Assembly (NCBI RefSeq): GCF_023921225.1
Contig: NZ_CP071527.1
Location: 692,001-756,000, forward strand
Length of the DNA: 64,000 bases
DNA from: Legionella lytica
Lineage (GTDB): Bacteria; Pseudomonadota; Gammaproteobacteria; Legionellales; Legionellaceae
Reading direction: 5' to 3'
The position numbers and the translations under genes are program-made. Under the pieces are notes generated by a model. It was given only the letters and a program-made list of their open reading frames with translations. It was not told where the DNA came from and did not search any database. Below are positions 8,711-17,715 of this stretch, piece after piece. Each line of letters starts with the position of its first letter. The first letter of the stretch is position 1.

Positions 8711-9789
8711 ATAATGCCTTTTGTTTTAAGTAATGGATAGAGCACAGTGATAATTACGGCAATAATCAATGTCCTAATATAAAATGCTGTGCGTTTATTA
8801 AAGTATAGCGAACATAAATAGGCAAAAGGGTGCCGATAGATAAAATGACGCATTATTTTTCGGGTTACCAGATTAGCCGGCCCATGCATAGGAATTTCAT
8901 GAATGCGTATGCTCGGGATTTCATTGGCTTCAATAATAACTCCCTCAGGGTATTTTATGGGTTTATTTATGTCTTCACATTGTATATCAATGCCAACCAA
9001 TTTTAGGTTGAGGGTATTAGCAACTTGAATCATAAGTTTGCGATTTTCTTTGCATATATTTTTACTGATATTCTCATAGCTGCCTCCTCGCGTAGCATTA
9101 CTCGTGTAGCCTAAGCTTATTTTCTCACCGACTCGAGGAATATAGTCTTCTTTTAGACCTTGTTCTCTAAGGCAAATAGATGCTTCAGCATCCAGGCTAA
9201 TCGGGCCTAAAAATTCATTGATTTGTTTGCGTTCTTTATTGGTTTGCTCAATTAAGTCGGTAATGTTGTGCTTCCCATCGCCAAGCACAAAGGATGGATG
9301 GCGTAATACCACCCCAATTACTTTTTGATTAAATACTAGGACTCTATAAGATTTTAAATTACCATGAAATTCTTCCACAATGATTTGTTCATAGGTGGAA
9401 AAGGCTTCGGTTAGTACGGCTCTTAATTCATCCAGGCTTTGGATGTTACATAAAACGCCTCTTCCTTGCCGCTCGTTGAGCGGTTTTATAACCAACGGAA
9501 ATTGTAGCTGATCGGTCTGTTCGGTGAAGGCATCATTTTCCAGCTCTTCTTTATCAACTAAAACTGCGCTAGGAACAGGGATTTCTGCTTCTTCTAATAA
9601 GCGGTTTGCAAAATATTTATGTCTGCCGATGCGGGTGCTACTAGAATAATTTATTGGCGGTTCGGCACCACAGAAAAAATAACGATGTTTATGTAGGCGA
9701 AGCTCAAAACCATCTAACTCTTCGATAGGTTTTACTGGTAAAAATAAGGCTTGAGCACTTTTATAATATAGTAAGGCATTCCCGTTAAT
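8707..9789 (-). CDS. ATP-grasp ligase with C-terminal membrane helix, apparent ATT start
   Basis: The first conventional start in frame is the TTG at 9495, but the frame is open to 9801 and codes for protein that aligns without gaps to the N-terminus of the paralogue at 35 kb (residues 1-39, with N2, N4, Y8, K10, P18, V19, YFF37-39 identical). The codon opposite the paralogue's Met is ATT at 9789, with AGAGGGG seven bases upstream. The product is then 360 residues. ATP-grasp motifs resemble cyanophycin/glutathione-synthetase-type ligases: FPLVIKP, LGDGKHNITDL, YTSNATRGG, LVGIDIQCEDI and GVIIEANEIPSIRIHE. A hydrophobic helix (LIIAVIITVLYPLL) ends the protein. It starts 21 bases after the dotB stop. 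Likely forms an amide or peptide bond at the membrane; substrates unknown. Confidence 0.8.
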   Translation of the reverse strand: MNGNALLYYKSAQALFLPVKPIEELDGFELRLHKHRYFFCGAEPPINYSSSTRIGRHKYFANRLLEEAEIPVPSAVLVDKEELENDAFTEQTDQLQFPLVIKPLNERQGRGVLCNIQSLDELRAVLTEAFSTYEQIIVEEFHGNLKSYRVLVFNQKVIGVVLRHPSFVLGDGKHNITDLIEQTNKERKQINEFLGPISLDAEASICLREQGLKEDYIPRVGEKISLGYTSNATRGGSYENISKNICKENRKLMIQVANTLNLKLVGIDIQCEDINKPIKYPEGVIIEANEIPSIRIHEIPMHGPANLVTRKIMRHFIYRHPFAYLCSLYFNKRTAFYIRTLIIAVIITVLYPLLKTKGII

Positions 9790-9796
9790 AGCTGTA

Positions 9797-9803
9797 CCCC
9801 TCT
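9797..9803 (-). promoter_or_regulatory. Strong ribosome-binding site before the ATT codon
   Basis: AGAGGGG on the minus strand, seven bases before ATT 9789-9787 and inside the 21-base gap after the dotB stop. It decides the proposed start, since no ATG, GTG or TTG lies in frame nearby. Confidence 0.6.
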
Positions 9804-9810
9804 AATTGAA

Positions 9811-10938
9811 TTATTGCTGATAATCTTTTGCCCCTGCAATAATCAGTTTATAGACGCGTTCGCTAATTATTCCTTGTTCGAATTTATTTTTTGCATCCCA
9901 AGTCATCAGTTGCCCTTTTTGTCGTACTAATTTCCGTGTTGCTGCAGTGACATCATTGGGATCACTTTCTAATAAAATATCCCGCACCTCTTCGTCAAAC
10001 ACAAGATATTCACGTAATGCCACCCGTTTTTCATCAACAGTAGGGACTAGTTTTTGCCAAATACACAGTCTAATAGTTTCCAGAATATCAATGGTGCGCC
10101 CCAAGCGTTCTTCCCCTGAGAATGAGGTAACAAGACGGCGCATGGTTTCTGCAACCCCTGAGGTATGCAACGTAGTATAGACTGGATGTCCAGTGAGTGC
10201 TGCCTCAAGTGCGGCACTAATGGTTTCTGCGTCACGACACTCCCCAACCATGATTAGGCGAGGCTTACGTCGTAAAGCGTTTCTTACTCCATCCGCGAAA
10301 CTAGGTAAATGACGAGGGATTTCAGACTGGCTTACTACTGAAGAAATCGTTTCAATTTCATCGTAAACGAATTCAATAGGTGATTCATAAGTTAATACTT
10401 TTCGGTGTGAATCTTCTTTTTCAATTAAATCACGAATAATCGACGCCAAAAGAGTTGATTTACCTGAACCCGTTGCTCCCGTGATAAAAACAATTCCTTC
10501 CTGAGGCGCTACGGCTTCAAGCACGATGTCAGGAAGATTCATGGTTTCTAGCTTGGGAGGGGTGGTAGGAATGGTCCTCAGGGTGATTTGAATCGCATCA
10601 TGGCCCTCAACGAGACAAGCAGTACCATTGACCCGATAACGATAACGTACACCGCGATTCGGACGGAATTCATAGTGCGTATCGATATCCTTTCCAGAAA
10701 GGAGCTGGGTTGTTGCGTTAGGCCCATAAATAGAATTAATTAAATCGCCAAGCTCAGTATTGGATAAGCGGCGATTTGTAATGCGGAGCAATTTTCCATA
10801 AACCTCAGCATAGATAGGTTCACCAGTTTGAATGGTGATATCTGAGGCGTTTAGTCGCTCCGTATGTTCCAACATTTTATCCATGAACAATGGCGTAAAA
10901 CGTGTTGGTTCATCAGGCATTAAATGGTCTGTAGTCAT
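9811..10938 (-). CDS. dotB: DotB, Dot/Icm secretion ATPase
   Basis: DotB is the cytoplasmic AAA+ (PilT/VirB11-like) ATPase that energises Dot/Icm assembly and substrate transfer. This 375-residue product matches the ~377-residue family length. The N-terminal domain ends before the Walker A motif GATGSGKSTL, followed by the Asp box (LTYESPIEFVYDEIE), Walker B (RLIMVGECRD) and the His box (GHPVYTTLHTSG). It is the third gene of dotD-dotC-dotB, 10 bases after dotC. The ATP-grasp cassette begins 21 bases after its stop with no visible terminator, so readthrough from the dot operon is likely. Confidence 0.97.
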   Translation of the reverse strand: MTTDHLMPDEPTRFTPLFMDKMLEHTERLNASDITIQTGEPIYAEVYGKLLRITNRRLSNTELGDLINSIYGPNATTQLLSGKDIDTHYEFRPNRGVRYRYRVNGTACLVEGHDAIQITLRTIPTTPPKLETMNLPDIVLEAVAPQEGIVFITGATGSGKSTLLASIIRDLIEKEDSHRKVLTYESPIEFVYDEIETISSVVSQSEIPRHLPSFADGVRNALRRKPRLIMVGECRDAETISAALEAALTGHPVYTTLHTSGVAETMRRLVTSFSGEERLGRTIDILETIRLCIWQKLVPTVDEKRVALREYLVFDEEVRDILLESDPNDVTAATRKLVRQKGQLMTWDAKNKFEQGIISERVYKLIIAGAKDYQQ

Positions 10939-10948
10939 AATTAAATTA

Positions 10949-11863
10949 TCAGTTCGTCGTTGGTGTAATAACAGGCTGCCAAGATTTGTCTGTTATGATA
11001 ATTTTAGACTGACTTGCCAATTTTTCCATATTCTTAAATTGTTCCAACGCATTTTCATCTTTGGCTACAGCTGCTCGCCATTCATTGCTGTTGATATTCA
11101 AGGCTGGCAGTGCCGTAATACGTAAGACGCGATCATCAATACGAATTTCAGAGGCATCCCCAGTAACCCCTAAATCGGTATGGGATACATAAGGAGGGGA
11201 AACCATATTCATTGCTAATAATTTGCGATAAAGAATCATACCGCCAAAGTCTTCTTTGATACGAGCAATGTTTTCTTCAAGAATCGTATTGGCTTGCTCA
11301 ATACCGTTTTTCCAACCTTTAGCAACATACATGCACCAAATTTTCTTCTCTAGTCGAGTTTTTGGTAGCAAGGTATGGTTTGGATATTCTGGCTTAACAT
11401 AATCTAGCCATAAATATTGGCGCCACGTAGGAGGAGTCGTCACAAAGTGGGCTTGTTTCGCTACTTTATAAGTGCGATCCGCGACACGAATATTTTGTGC
11501 ATCAGCTAGATTTAAGGTGTTTCGTCCTTCCAATAGTACGGGAGGAAGAATGTTATGTTCCAGAGTCAGCGAATTAAAATCATAAATTGTATCTAAAGTA
11601 CGTGTTTGCTTTGCCAATTGTTCATCAATAGCTTTAGCTCGCCATGCCAAGCCTGCTTGAGCCCCAAGACTGAGCGCAGTTTCTTTAAGAGCCATTTGGC
11701 GAAACTTACCAGATTGTCTTTTGGTTCGTTCCTTGGCCGTTGTATTGGCCATAGCTTGTAAACCAGCTAATGAACCGGTATCACCTATATAAGCTGATTT
11801 GTGACATGATGCCAGCAATAAGGCAGACACCAGAACAGTGAGACTAAGAGTAAATTTTGGCAT
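10949..11863 (-). CDS. dotC: DotC, Dot/Icm outer-membrane lipoprotein
   Basis: DotC is a lipoprotein of the Dot/Icm core complex that, with DotD, helps DotH reach the outer membrane. From the ATG at 11863 the product is 304 residues, close to 303 in L. pneumophila. The signal peptide ends in the lipobox LLASC with the lipidated Cys20. An upstream TTG at 11878 would only add five residues and overlap dotD further, so I prefer the ATG. The start overlaps the dotD stop by 20 bases without a strong ribosome-binding site, which suggests translational coupling. The mature part carries the conserved segments MALKETALSLGAQAGLAWRA and FGGMILYRKLLAMNMVSPP. Confidence 0.96.
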   Translation of the reverse strand: MPKFTLSLTVLVSALLLASCHKSAYIGDTGSLAGLQAMANTTAKERTKRQSGKFRQMALKETALSLGAQAGLAWRAKAIDEQLAKQTRTLDTIYDFNSLTLEHNILPPVLLEGRNTLNLADAQNIRVADRTYKVAKQAHFVTTPPTWRQYLWLDYVKPEYPNHTLLPKTRLEKKIWCMYVAKGWKNGIEQANTILEENIARIKEDFGGMILYRKLLAMNMVSPPYVSHTDLGVTGDASEIRIDDRVLRITALPALNINSNEWRAAVAKDENALEQFKNMEKLASQSKIIITDKSWQPVITPTTN

Positions 11864-12335
11864 AACGTAATTCAACAACCTGACTGTTAGGGTAAACGTG
11901 AATAAAAGCTTTTATTCCAGCTTGATAATCTATATCACGCAGGATTTCAGCTAAGCTTTGATCTTTAACGGTAAGACTAATAAGTACGGGTATCGCTGGA
12001 GATTTTCCTAGGATACGCATTCTATAATGCGCCGCTTTAGCGATGCGCTCGGTCAATTCTTCAATTGGACCTGACCAGTCTACGCTTGCACGAGCTTGTA
12101 AGTTATAAGCATTAGGTATCGTTAATGTATTATCTTTGTGTGGTGGCACGACTACTTTTTCTATACGAGCCATTTCATGCATCGAATCACTAACAGAAAC
12201 TGCAGCTTCCGCCAGTTTAATTGTGGCATCATCACTGGGGTTATTTACGGGTGGTTTTTTAAAAAAGACGCCCGTAGATTTACAACTGGCAAGCAGGATT
12301 GAAGCAATTAACAGCGTGACAAGCTTGTTGTTCAT
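11844..12335 (-). CDS. dotD: DotD, Dot/Icm outer-membrane lipoprotein
   Basis: DotD is a 163-residue lipoprotein that works with DotC in the outer-membrane part of the Dot/Icm core complex. The signal peptide ends in the lipobox LLASC with Cys18. The C-terminal half (about 80-160) is the periplasmic domain related to secretin N-domains, with SLAEILRDIDYQAGI and a final YAKIYS. It is the first gene of dotDCB; the promoter should lie in the roughly 460-base region upstream (12336-12795), where I could not place it with confidence. Confidence 0.95.
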   Translation of the reverse strand: MNNKLVTLLIASILLASCKSTGVFFKKPPVNNPSDDATIKLAEAAVSVSDSMHEMARIEKVVVPPHKDNTLTIPNAYNLQARASVDWSGPIEELTERIAKAAHYRMRILGKSPAIPVLISLTVKDQSLAEILRDIDYQAGIKAFIHVYPNSQVVELRYAKIYS

Positions 12336-12795
12336 TCAAATTCTTTCGATCTAGATAATATTGGAATGATTGAAACAGGAGCCACGCTCCTTGTCAAGTC
12401 ATAACGTAAATTCTGGAAAAGAATCACCGAAAATCTTTGTTAAATCAATTTGCTTTTTACTAAGGCAGGTGGGTTTATCCATAAAAAAAGCACTTCGTTT
12501 GAGCATTGGCTATTACGGCACTAACGACGCTGGCAGGAGGAATCCGTTACGCTTAAAATGTATAGGTTGGCGTTGCCCAATATGGGGGGGAGTTATGCAC
12601 TGTTTGTATACCTGTAGGTCGGGCTCATGGTCGGTATTCTCAATCTTTTTAAGAATTTCTTTTTTGAGTAAACGGATGGAGTATTGCCCGTTTTGTGGCT
12701 TTGTAAAGGATTGGAGTCTTTGAGGAAATGTCGGGCTATGGGCCCGACCTACGCTCTTTATTTAAGGAAGTCCTGGTCACAGGTAGTCAGATTTA
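12336..12795. other. Intergenic region between dotD and rsmD
   Basis: About 460 bases without a gene I can support. It must contain the dotDCB promoter next to 12336. Its right half holds an inverted-repeat element (listed separately). A 117-codon plus-strand frame at 12370 crosses that element, has no recognisable motif and an odd composition; I treat it as spurious. Confidence 0.6.
12614..12752. repeat. Small inverted-repeat element (GTAGGTCGGGC termini)
   Basis: The ends GTAGGTCGGGCTCATGG (12614) and its near-inverse ending GCCCGACCTAC (12752) enclose about 110 bases without coding sense. Related termini occur at 50608-50694, and related single palindromes at 49766-49796 and 32197-32218. 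The arrangement is MITE- or REP-like; no transposase is nearby. Confidence 0.6.
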
Positions 12796-13341
12796 TTATA
12801 TTTTTTCAAATAAACCGTAAACTACTTGGCCTGCTTTTTTAAGTTTGACTGTTCGCCAGGATTGCTCATCTAATTCGATTGCAGTTGGCGATTCCAGGTA
12901 AACTAAACCTCCGGGAATTAAAATATCCTTCTGAGTCAGTTCCTGGATGCATTGAGGAAGGTAGTCTTGTGCAAACGGGGGATCGAGGAAAATAATATCA
13001 AATTGCTCTTTGCTCGATTGCAGATAAGCGCGGGCATCCATCTTTAAAAGCTTTAAAGTTGGGCTATTAAATGAACTAATTATTTTGTGCAAATTTGCAT
13101 GAGCCTGAGGCGAGTGCTCAACAAAGACGACTTGTGCTGCACCACGCGAAAAAGCTTCTAAGCCCAACGCGCCGCTGCCAGCAAAGGCATCTAGGCAGCG
13201 TGCGCCTCTAATGTCGTGCATTAACCAATTAAATACGGTTTCGCGTACCCGGTCAGGGGTGGGTCTTAAACCTTCAATATCGGGGAAATGTAATTTTTTT
13301 CCACGATATTGGCCTCCTATAATACGAATTTCCTGTTTCAA
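12796..13341 (-). CDS. rsmD: 16S rRNA (guanine-966 N2)-methyltransferase RsmD
   Basis: RsmD uses SAM to methylate G966 of 16S rRNA in the 30S subunit. The 181-residue product has the family start IRIIGGQYRGKKL, the segment RPTPDRVRETVFNWL, the SAM-binding loop CLDAFAGSGALGLEAFSRGA, and the catalytic motif DPPF (in IIFLDPPFAQDY). Length is normal. The ATG overlaps the upstream M16 peptidase stop by four bases, so it is cotranscribed with the two peptidase genes on the minus strand, an arrangement also seen in other Legionella-type genomes to my recollection. Confidence 0.95.
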   Translation of the reverse strand: MKQEIRIIGGQYRGKKLHFPDIEGLRPTPDRVRETVFNWLMHDIRGARCLDAFAGSGALGLEAFSRGAAQVVFVEHSPQAHANLHKIISSFNSPTLKLLKMDARAYLQSSKEQFDIIFLDPPFAQDYLPQCIQELTQKDILIPGGLVYLESPTAIELDEQSWRTVKLKKAGQVVYGLFEKI

Positions 13342-14642
13342 GATTGCCCCACTGTCACGAGAAGTAATTTATCTGGGTTTAACTGTTGTTGGAATGCCTG
13401 TTTTATTTCGTCTTTGGTTACGGCCTTGATGCGGGCGACATAAGTATCCAAATAATTATCTGGCAAACGGTAAAAGGTCATACGCAACAATATGGTTGCA
13501 ATGCTGCGATTGCTTGCTAACGAGAGCGGAAAACTACCGGTAAGATATTGTTTTGCCGCATCCAGCTCTTGTTCGCTGGGACCATTATTGATGTAGGTAT
13601 GTAATTCTTTTTGAATGATATCCAACGCTAGCTTAGCTTGCTGATTACGAGTTGATAAGCTGATGAGAAATGGTCCTTCCCCCGGCATGGGTGAAAATTG
13701 ACTCTCAACACCATAAGTTAATCCTCGTTTTTCTCTTACTTCAACAGCCAGTCGTGAAACTAAGGAGCCACCACCTAAAATATAATTACCTACCATGAGT
13801 GGGAAATAACGGGGATTCTTATGATCAATTCCTATTTGACCAAGACGAATCATGGTTTGAGAAGAAGGAAAGGCAGTATTCACATGCTCTGCTTGAGCTA
13901 ATTGTGCTGCTTGAGCAACAGGCTGAGCGGGAGTTCCTTTAGCTAAGTTGGCGGTAAACTGCTCTGCTAATTGGTGAGCCGTTTCGCTACTAATATCACC
14001 CACCATGACGAGCACCGCATTTTGTGCCACAAAATAACGGTGATAAAAGTCCGTTACTTGCTTTTTCGTAATTGCATTGAGTGATTTTTTGGTGCCGTTA
14101 ACTGGATGAGCGTAGGGGTGCTGCTGATACAAGGCCTTGAAAAACGCGCGATCCGCAACGTCTTCTGGTGATTCGTGGCTTTGCTCAATAGTCATTAGTA
14201 ATTGTTTTTTTTCTCTAACAAATGCCTCATCTGGAAAATCCGGTTGATTAATAATTTGGGCAAATGTTTTACCTGATTGAGCTAACGCATCCTTACTGAC
14301 CAGTGAGCGCAGGTTTAAAACAACCATGTCTCTACTGTTTTCCACACTGACTTGTGCTCCAGTATCCGCCAATGCTTCAGCAATCGCTGTTGCATCTTGG
14401 CCCGCACTACCCTGATTTAACAGACGTCCAGTTAATGAGCTTAAACCATAGGATTCTTCATCGTAGGAGGAGCCTGCTGCAAATGCGAGACTAACATCCA
14501 GCATAGGTACTTCTTTTGCTGGGTAAAAAACTACGCGTACGCCATTCGCTGTTTGCCATTTTTCCGTTTTAAAGCTAGTTGCGTGGGCCGGCTTGTATAA
14601 GCCAATAGTTAACGCCATAAGGCAAGTAGTTAAAATTTTCAT
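13338..14642 (-). CDS. M16-family peptidase subunit without zinc motif
   Basis: A 434-residue M16 (insulinase-like) protein with a signal peptide (LMALTIGLYKPAHA). The HxxEH zinc motif expected near residue 60-70 is absent; the corresponding stretch reads SYGLSSLTGRLLNQGS. The C-terminal R/Y element is retained (EVREKRGLTYGVESQFSP). Such proteins are the non-catalytic half of heterodimeric M16 peptidases. Its ATG overlaps the stop of the catalytic partner upstream by four bases, which fits obligate co-expression in the periplasm. Confidence 0.88.
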   Translation of the reverse strand: MKILTTCLMALTIGLYKPAHATSFKTEKWQTANGVRVVFYPAKEVPMLDVSLAFAAGSSYDEESYGLSSLTGRLLNQGSAGQDATAIAEALADTGAQVSVENSRDMVVLNLRSLVSKDALAQSGKTFAQIINQPDFPDEAFVREKKQLLMTIEQSHESPEDVADRAFFKALYQQHPYAHPVNGTKKSLNAITKKQVTDFYHRYFVAQNAVLVMVGDISSETAHQLAEQFTANLAKGTPAQPVAQAAQLAQAEHVNTAFPSSQTMIRLGQIGIDHKNPRYFPLMVGNYILGGGSLVSRLAVEVREKRGLTYGVESQFSPMPGEGPFLISLSTRNQQAKLALDIIQKELHTYINNGPSEQELDAAKQYLTGSFPLSLASNRSIATILLRMTFYRLPDNYLDTYVARIKAVTKDEIKQAFQQQLNPDKLLLVTVGQS

Positions 14643-15964
14643 GATTTCACCTTAGGAGTTGTTTGTGGCTCTAATTTGGCGACGGTCATATTGTTTTCTT
14701 GAAAATAACGTTGAGCCGTTTGTTGAATTTGCTCCGCAGTTACCGCATTAATTGCCTGAGTATATTCATTGGCCTTATTCCACCCAAGTCCTACGGTCTC
14801 TAACAACCCCAGCTCCATTGCTTGGCTAAAAATCGAATCCTTTTCATAAGTTTTTTGGGCAATTATTTGATTTTTAATGCGTTTTAACTCTTTGTCGCTG
14901 ATGGGATTTTTTTTCAAATCGTCTAATTGTTCAACTAAACCTTTTTCCAAAACATGAACGTTTTGGTTTTGGCTGGGGGCGCCATAAACGATAAATTGAG
15001 TTTGATAGCGAGTATAAAGGTTATAATAGGTGCTGGCTCCTGTGGCGATATGTTGTCCACGGATGAGATTTTTCGCAAAGCGAGCTCCCTCTCCGGCATC
15101 TAAAATACCGGCAATAATTTCCAGAGCATAAGGTTCATAGGCTGCTTTTGCCGTCTTAATTCCAGGCACTGAATAACCAATCATGACCAGTGGCAGTTTT
15201 GCGGTGCTTTGCACACTAATTGCCTTCTTGCCTAATGCAGGTGGTTCTTGTTGTGGTTTACGTATGGGGATTTTTCGTTGGGGCAGGGCTGCAAAATAGT
15301 GTTGAGCTAAAGCACGGACTTGCTCAGCATTCACATCGCCAACGACTACTAGCGTTGCGTTATTAGGGGCATAATAACGCTTATACCATTTTCTTACATC
15401 GTCAACACTCATTTGCTTTAGATCACTCATCCAACCAATAACAGGATGATTGTATGGAGCGGCTAAATGTGCTGTTGCTAAAAAGCGTTCAAAAGCCAGA
15501 GCTTGGGGGTTATCGTCAGTTCGTAAACGACGCTCCTCCTGGATTACCTTAATTTCTTTGGCAAACTCATCAGCACTCAGCAGCAAATTATTCATGCGAT
15601 CAGCTTCTAGCTCAAAGCTGGTTGCTAAGCGTGAGGCATCGGTTTTTTCAAAAAAAGCGGTGTAGTCATTGTTGGTAAATGCATTTGATTGGCCGCCAAT
15701 TTCGGCGATTGTCTTAGAAAAAACACCTAATGGGTATTTTTTTGTACCTTTAAACATGATATGTTCAATGGCGTGGGAAACCCCTGTAATACCACCAGGT
15801 TCGTCTGCGGAGCCTACGTTATACCAAATCATAGATACCGCAATAGGAGCTCTATGATCTTCTTTAACCAATATTTTTAATCCATTATTCAAGGTATACT
15901 CTTGAACTTGGCTGAAGGTCTGGCAAGATAGTACCATAAGTAAGGTGATTAATATTTTGCGCAC
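14639..15964 (-). CDS. M16-family zinc peptidase, catalytic subunit
   Basis: A 441-residue periplasmic M16 peptidase. A signal peptide (ILITLLMVLSCQTFS) precedes the mature protein. The inverted zinc motif HxxEH is present as HAIEHIMFKGT near residue 64, with the downstream Glu in VIQEERRLRTD supplying the third ligand. PYNHPVIGWMSDL is also typical. It is the first gene of an M16-M16-rsmD operon and is divergent from ftsY, with about 60 bases between starts for both promoters. The pair likely degrades periplasmic peptides; the exact substrate is unknown. Confidence 0.9.
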   Translation of the reverse strand: MRKILITLLMVLSCQTFSQVQEYTLNNGLKILVKEDHRAPIAVSMIWYNVGSADEPGGITGVSHAIEHIMFKGTKKYPLGVFSKTIAEIGGQSNAFTNNDYTAFFEKTDASRLATSFELEADRMNNLLLSADEFAKEIKVIQEERRLRTDDNPQALAFERFLATAHLAAPYNHPVIGWMSDLKQMSVDDVRKWYKRYYAPNNATLVVVGDVNAEQVRALAQHYFAALPQRKIPIRKPQQEPPALGKKAISVQSTAKLPLVMIGYSVPGIKTAKAAYEPYALEIIAGILDAGEGARFAKNLIRGQHIATGASTYYNLYTRYQTQFIVYGAPSQNQNVHVLEKGLVEQLDDLKKNPISDKELKRIKNQIIAQKTYEKDSIFSQAMELGLLETVGLGWNKANEYTQAINAVTAEQIQQTAQRYFQENNMTVAKLEPQTTPKVKS

Positions 15965-16025
15965 AAATTAACCTCTAAGCAAAAAGATGATAGAATTCCA
16001 CATTTTTTAGGATTTGTATACTAAT

Positions 16026-17078
16026 ATGATTAAATGGTTTAAACGAGGCCAAAGTGAAGCTCCGTCCAAGAGCAATGAGCAGCAGGAAATCGAAGAGTCT
16101 ATTTCTGAGGTGGCTCCACGTCCTGTAGAACCGGAACCCGAAGTCACCAAAGAAGGTATTTTTGCTCGTTTTCGCAAGGGCTTAAGTAAGACTCGTCACC
16201 AATTAGGTGATGGTATTGGACGGCTTCTGTTAGGTAAAAAAGAGATCAGCCAAGAGCTGTTGGATGAGTTAGAAACTGTGCTCATTACCGCAGATCTTGG
16301 GATTAATACGACGCAGAAAGTATTAAAACAAATCACCGAGGGCTTAGAGCGTAAGCAATTAGCTAATGGCGAGGCCGTTTATGATGCACTTAAAGAGCAT
16401 TTACAATCTATTTTAACTCAAAACGATACCCCTCTTACTTTAGAGACTGGCGATCATTCGCCTTTTGTGATTTTAATGGTGGGTGTCAATGGCGCTGGAA
16501 AAACCACCACAATTGGTAAATTAGCGAAACAGTTTCAACAACAAGGAAAAAAGGTCATGTTGGCTGCAGGCGATACCTTTAGAGCCGCAGCTGTAGAGCA
16601 ATTACAAGTTTGGGGTGAGCGAAATGATATTCCTGTTATTGCCCAGCATACTGGCGCTGATAGTGCTTCAGTAGTTTTTGATGCGTTGCAAGCAGCAAAA
16701 GCACGTAAGATGGACGTACTCATTGCGGATACTGCCGGACGTTTGCATACTCAAGGCAATCTGATGGATGAGTTGAAAAAAGTAAAACGAGTCTTGCAAA
16801 AACTGTGTCCTGAAGCACCCCATGAAACGATGTTGATCTTGGATGCAAGCATAGGTCAGAATGCATTAGTGCAGGCACGGCAATTCCATGAAGCAGTAAA
16901 TTTAACGGGCATTACGATGACCAAGTTGGATGGAACTGCTAAAGGCGGAATCTTGTTTGCAATTGCGAGTGAGTTGGGAATACCCTTTCGTTATATAGGG
17001 ATTGGTGAAGGGATAGAAGACTTACGTCCCTTTGGTGCTGAACAATTTGTTGGTGCATTGTTTCATGATCACATTTGA
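16026..17078 (+). CDS. ftsY: FtsY, signal recognition particle receptor GTPase
   Basis: FtsY docks SRP-ribosome complexes at the inner membrane. The product is 350 residues: an acidic N-terminal A domain (residues 10-50), a helical N domain, and the G domain with GVNGAGKTTTIGKLA, DTAGRLHTQ, TKLDGTAKGG and GIGEGIEDLRPF. I chose the ATG at 16026 (protein start MIKWFKR) over a TTG at 16014 that sits only two bases after AGGA. It leads ftsY-ftsE-ftsX-rpoH, a classical gammaproteobacterial order. Confidence 0.96.
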   Translation: MIKWFKRGQSEAPSKSNEQQEIEESISEVAPRPVEPEPEVTKEGIFARFRKGLSKTRHQLGDGIGRLLLGKKEISQELLDELETVLITADLGINTTQKVLKQITEGLERKQLANGEAVYDALKEHLQSILTQNDTPLTLETGDHSPFVILMVGVNGAGKTTTIGKLAKQFQQQGKKVMLAAGDTFRAAAVEQLQVWGERNDIPVIAQHTGADSASVVFDALQAAKARKMDVLIADTAGRLHTQGNLMDELKKVKRVLQKLCPEAPHETMLILDASIGQNALVQARQFHEAVNLTGITMTKLDGTAKGGILFAIASELGIPFRYIGIGEGIEDLRPFGAEQFVGALFHDHI

Positions 17079-17715
17079 GCAGGTGAGTAAACGTTATCCT
17101 GGTGGCTATGAAGCCTTAAGCAATGTTAATTTTTCGTTACAAAGGGGCGAGATGGCGTTCCTTACTGGTCATTCGGGAGCTGGTAAAAGCACTTTATTGA
17201 AGCTCATCGCGCTTTTAGAATGGCCTACCTCTGGGCAATTAACGGTGAATGGCGCGCGTTTAAATCATTTGAAACGTCGTGACGTAGCGACACACCGCAG
17301 CCAATTAGGTATTACCTTTCAATCGCCGTATTTACTGAATGATCGTAGCATCTTTGATAACGTTGCCTTACCCTTACAAATTCAGGGTACTCCATATCCC
17401 ATGATTGCAAAGCGAGTTCATGCTGCATTAGACATGGTTGGTTTATTGAGCAAGGAAAAAATGCTTCCTTCCCATTTATCTGGGGGAGAGCAACAACGGG
17501 TTGGTATTGCACGTGCTGTAGTACACAAGCCCGCTTTATTATTGGCCGATGAGCCAACTGGAAATTTAGATCCCAAGCTGTCTACAGAAATTATGTCTCT
17601 ATTTGAGCAATTTAATCAGGTTGGTGTGAGCGTATTAATTGCCACCCATGATTTGCCTTTAATTGCTCGCATGAAACACCGAATTGTCATGCTTAAAGGA
17701 GGCCGGGTGTGCTAA
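17065..17715 (+). CDS. ftsE: FtsE, cell-division ABC ATPase
   Basis: FtsE is the ATPase of the FtsEX complex, which controls periplasmic murein hydrolases at the septum. The 216-residue product has Walker A (GHSGAGKST), the signature LSGGEQQRVGIARA and Walker B (LLLADEPTGNLD). The ATG at 17065 gives the usual start MITFEQVSKRY and overlaps ftsY by 14 bases; an in-frame start at 17032 would lie deeper inside ftsY and is rejected. Confidence 0.95.
   Translation: MITFEQVSKRYPGGYEALSNVNFSLQRGEMAFLTGHSGAGKSTLLKLIALLEWPTSGQLTVNGARLNHLKRRDVATHRSQLGITFQSPYLLNDRSIFDNVALPLQIQGTPYPMIAKRVHAALDMVGLLSKEKMLPSHLSGGEQQRVGIARAVVHKPALLLADEPTGNLDPKLSTEIMSLFEQFNQVGVSVLIATHDLPLIARMKHRIVMLKGGRVC

Noticed and set aside
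9493..9495. TTG as start of the dotB-linked ATP-grasp gene
   Set aside because: Would lose 98 residues that align with the paralogue, and no ribosome-binding site fits; ATT 9789 is better.
12370..12723. 117-codon plus-strand frame between dotD and rsmD
   Set aside because: Crosses an inverted-repeat element, no motif, composition unlike a protein.
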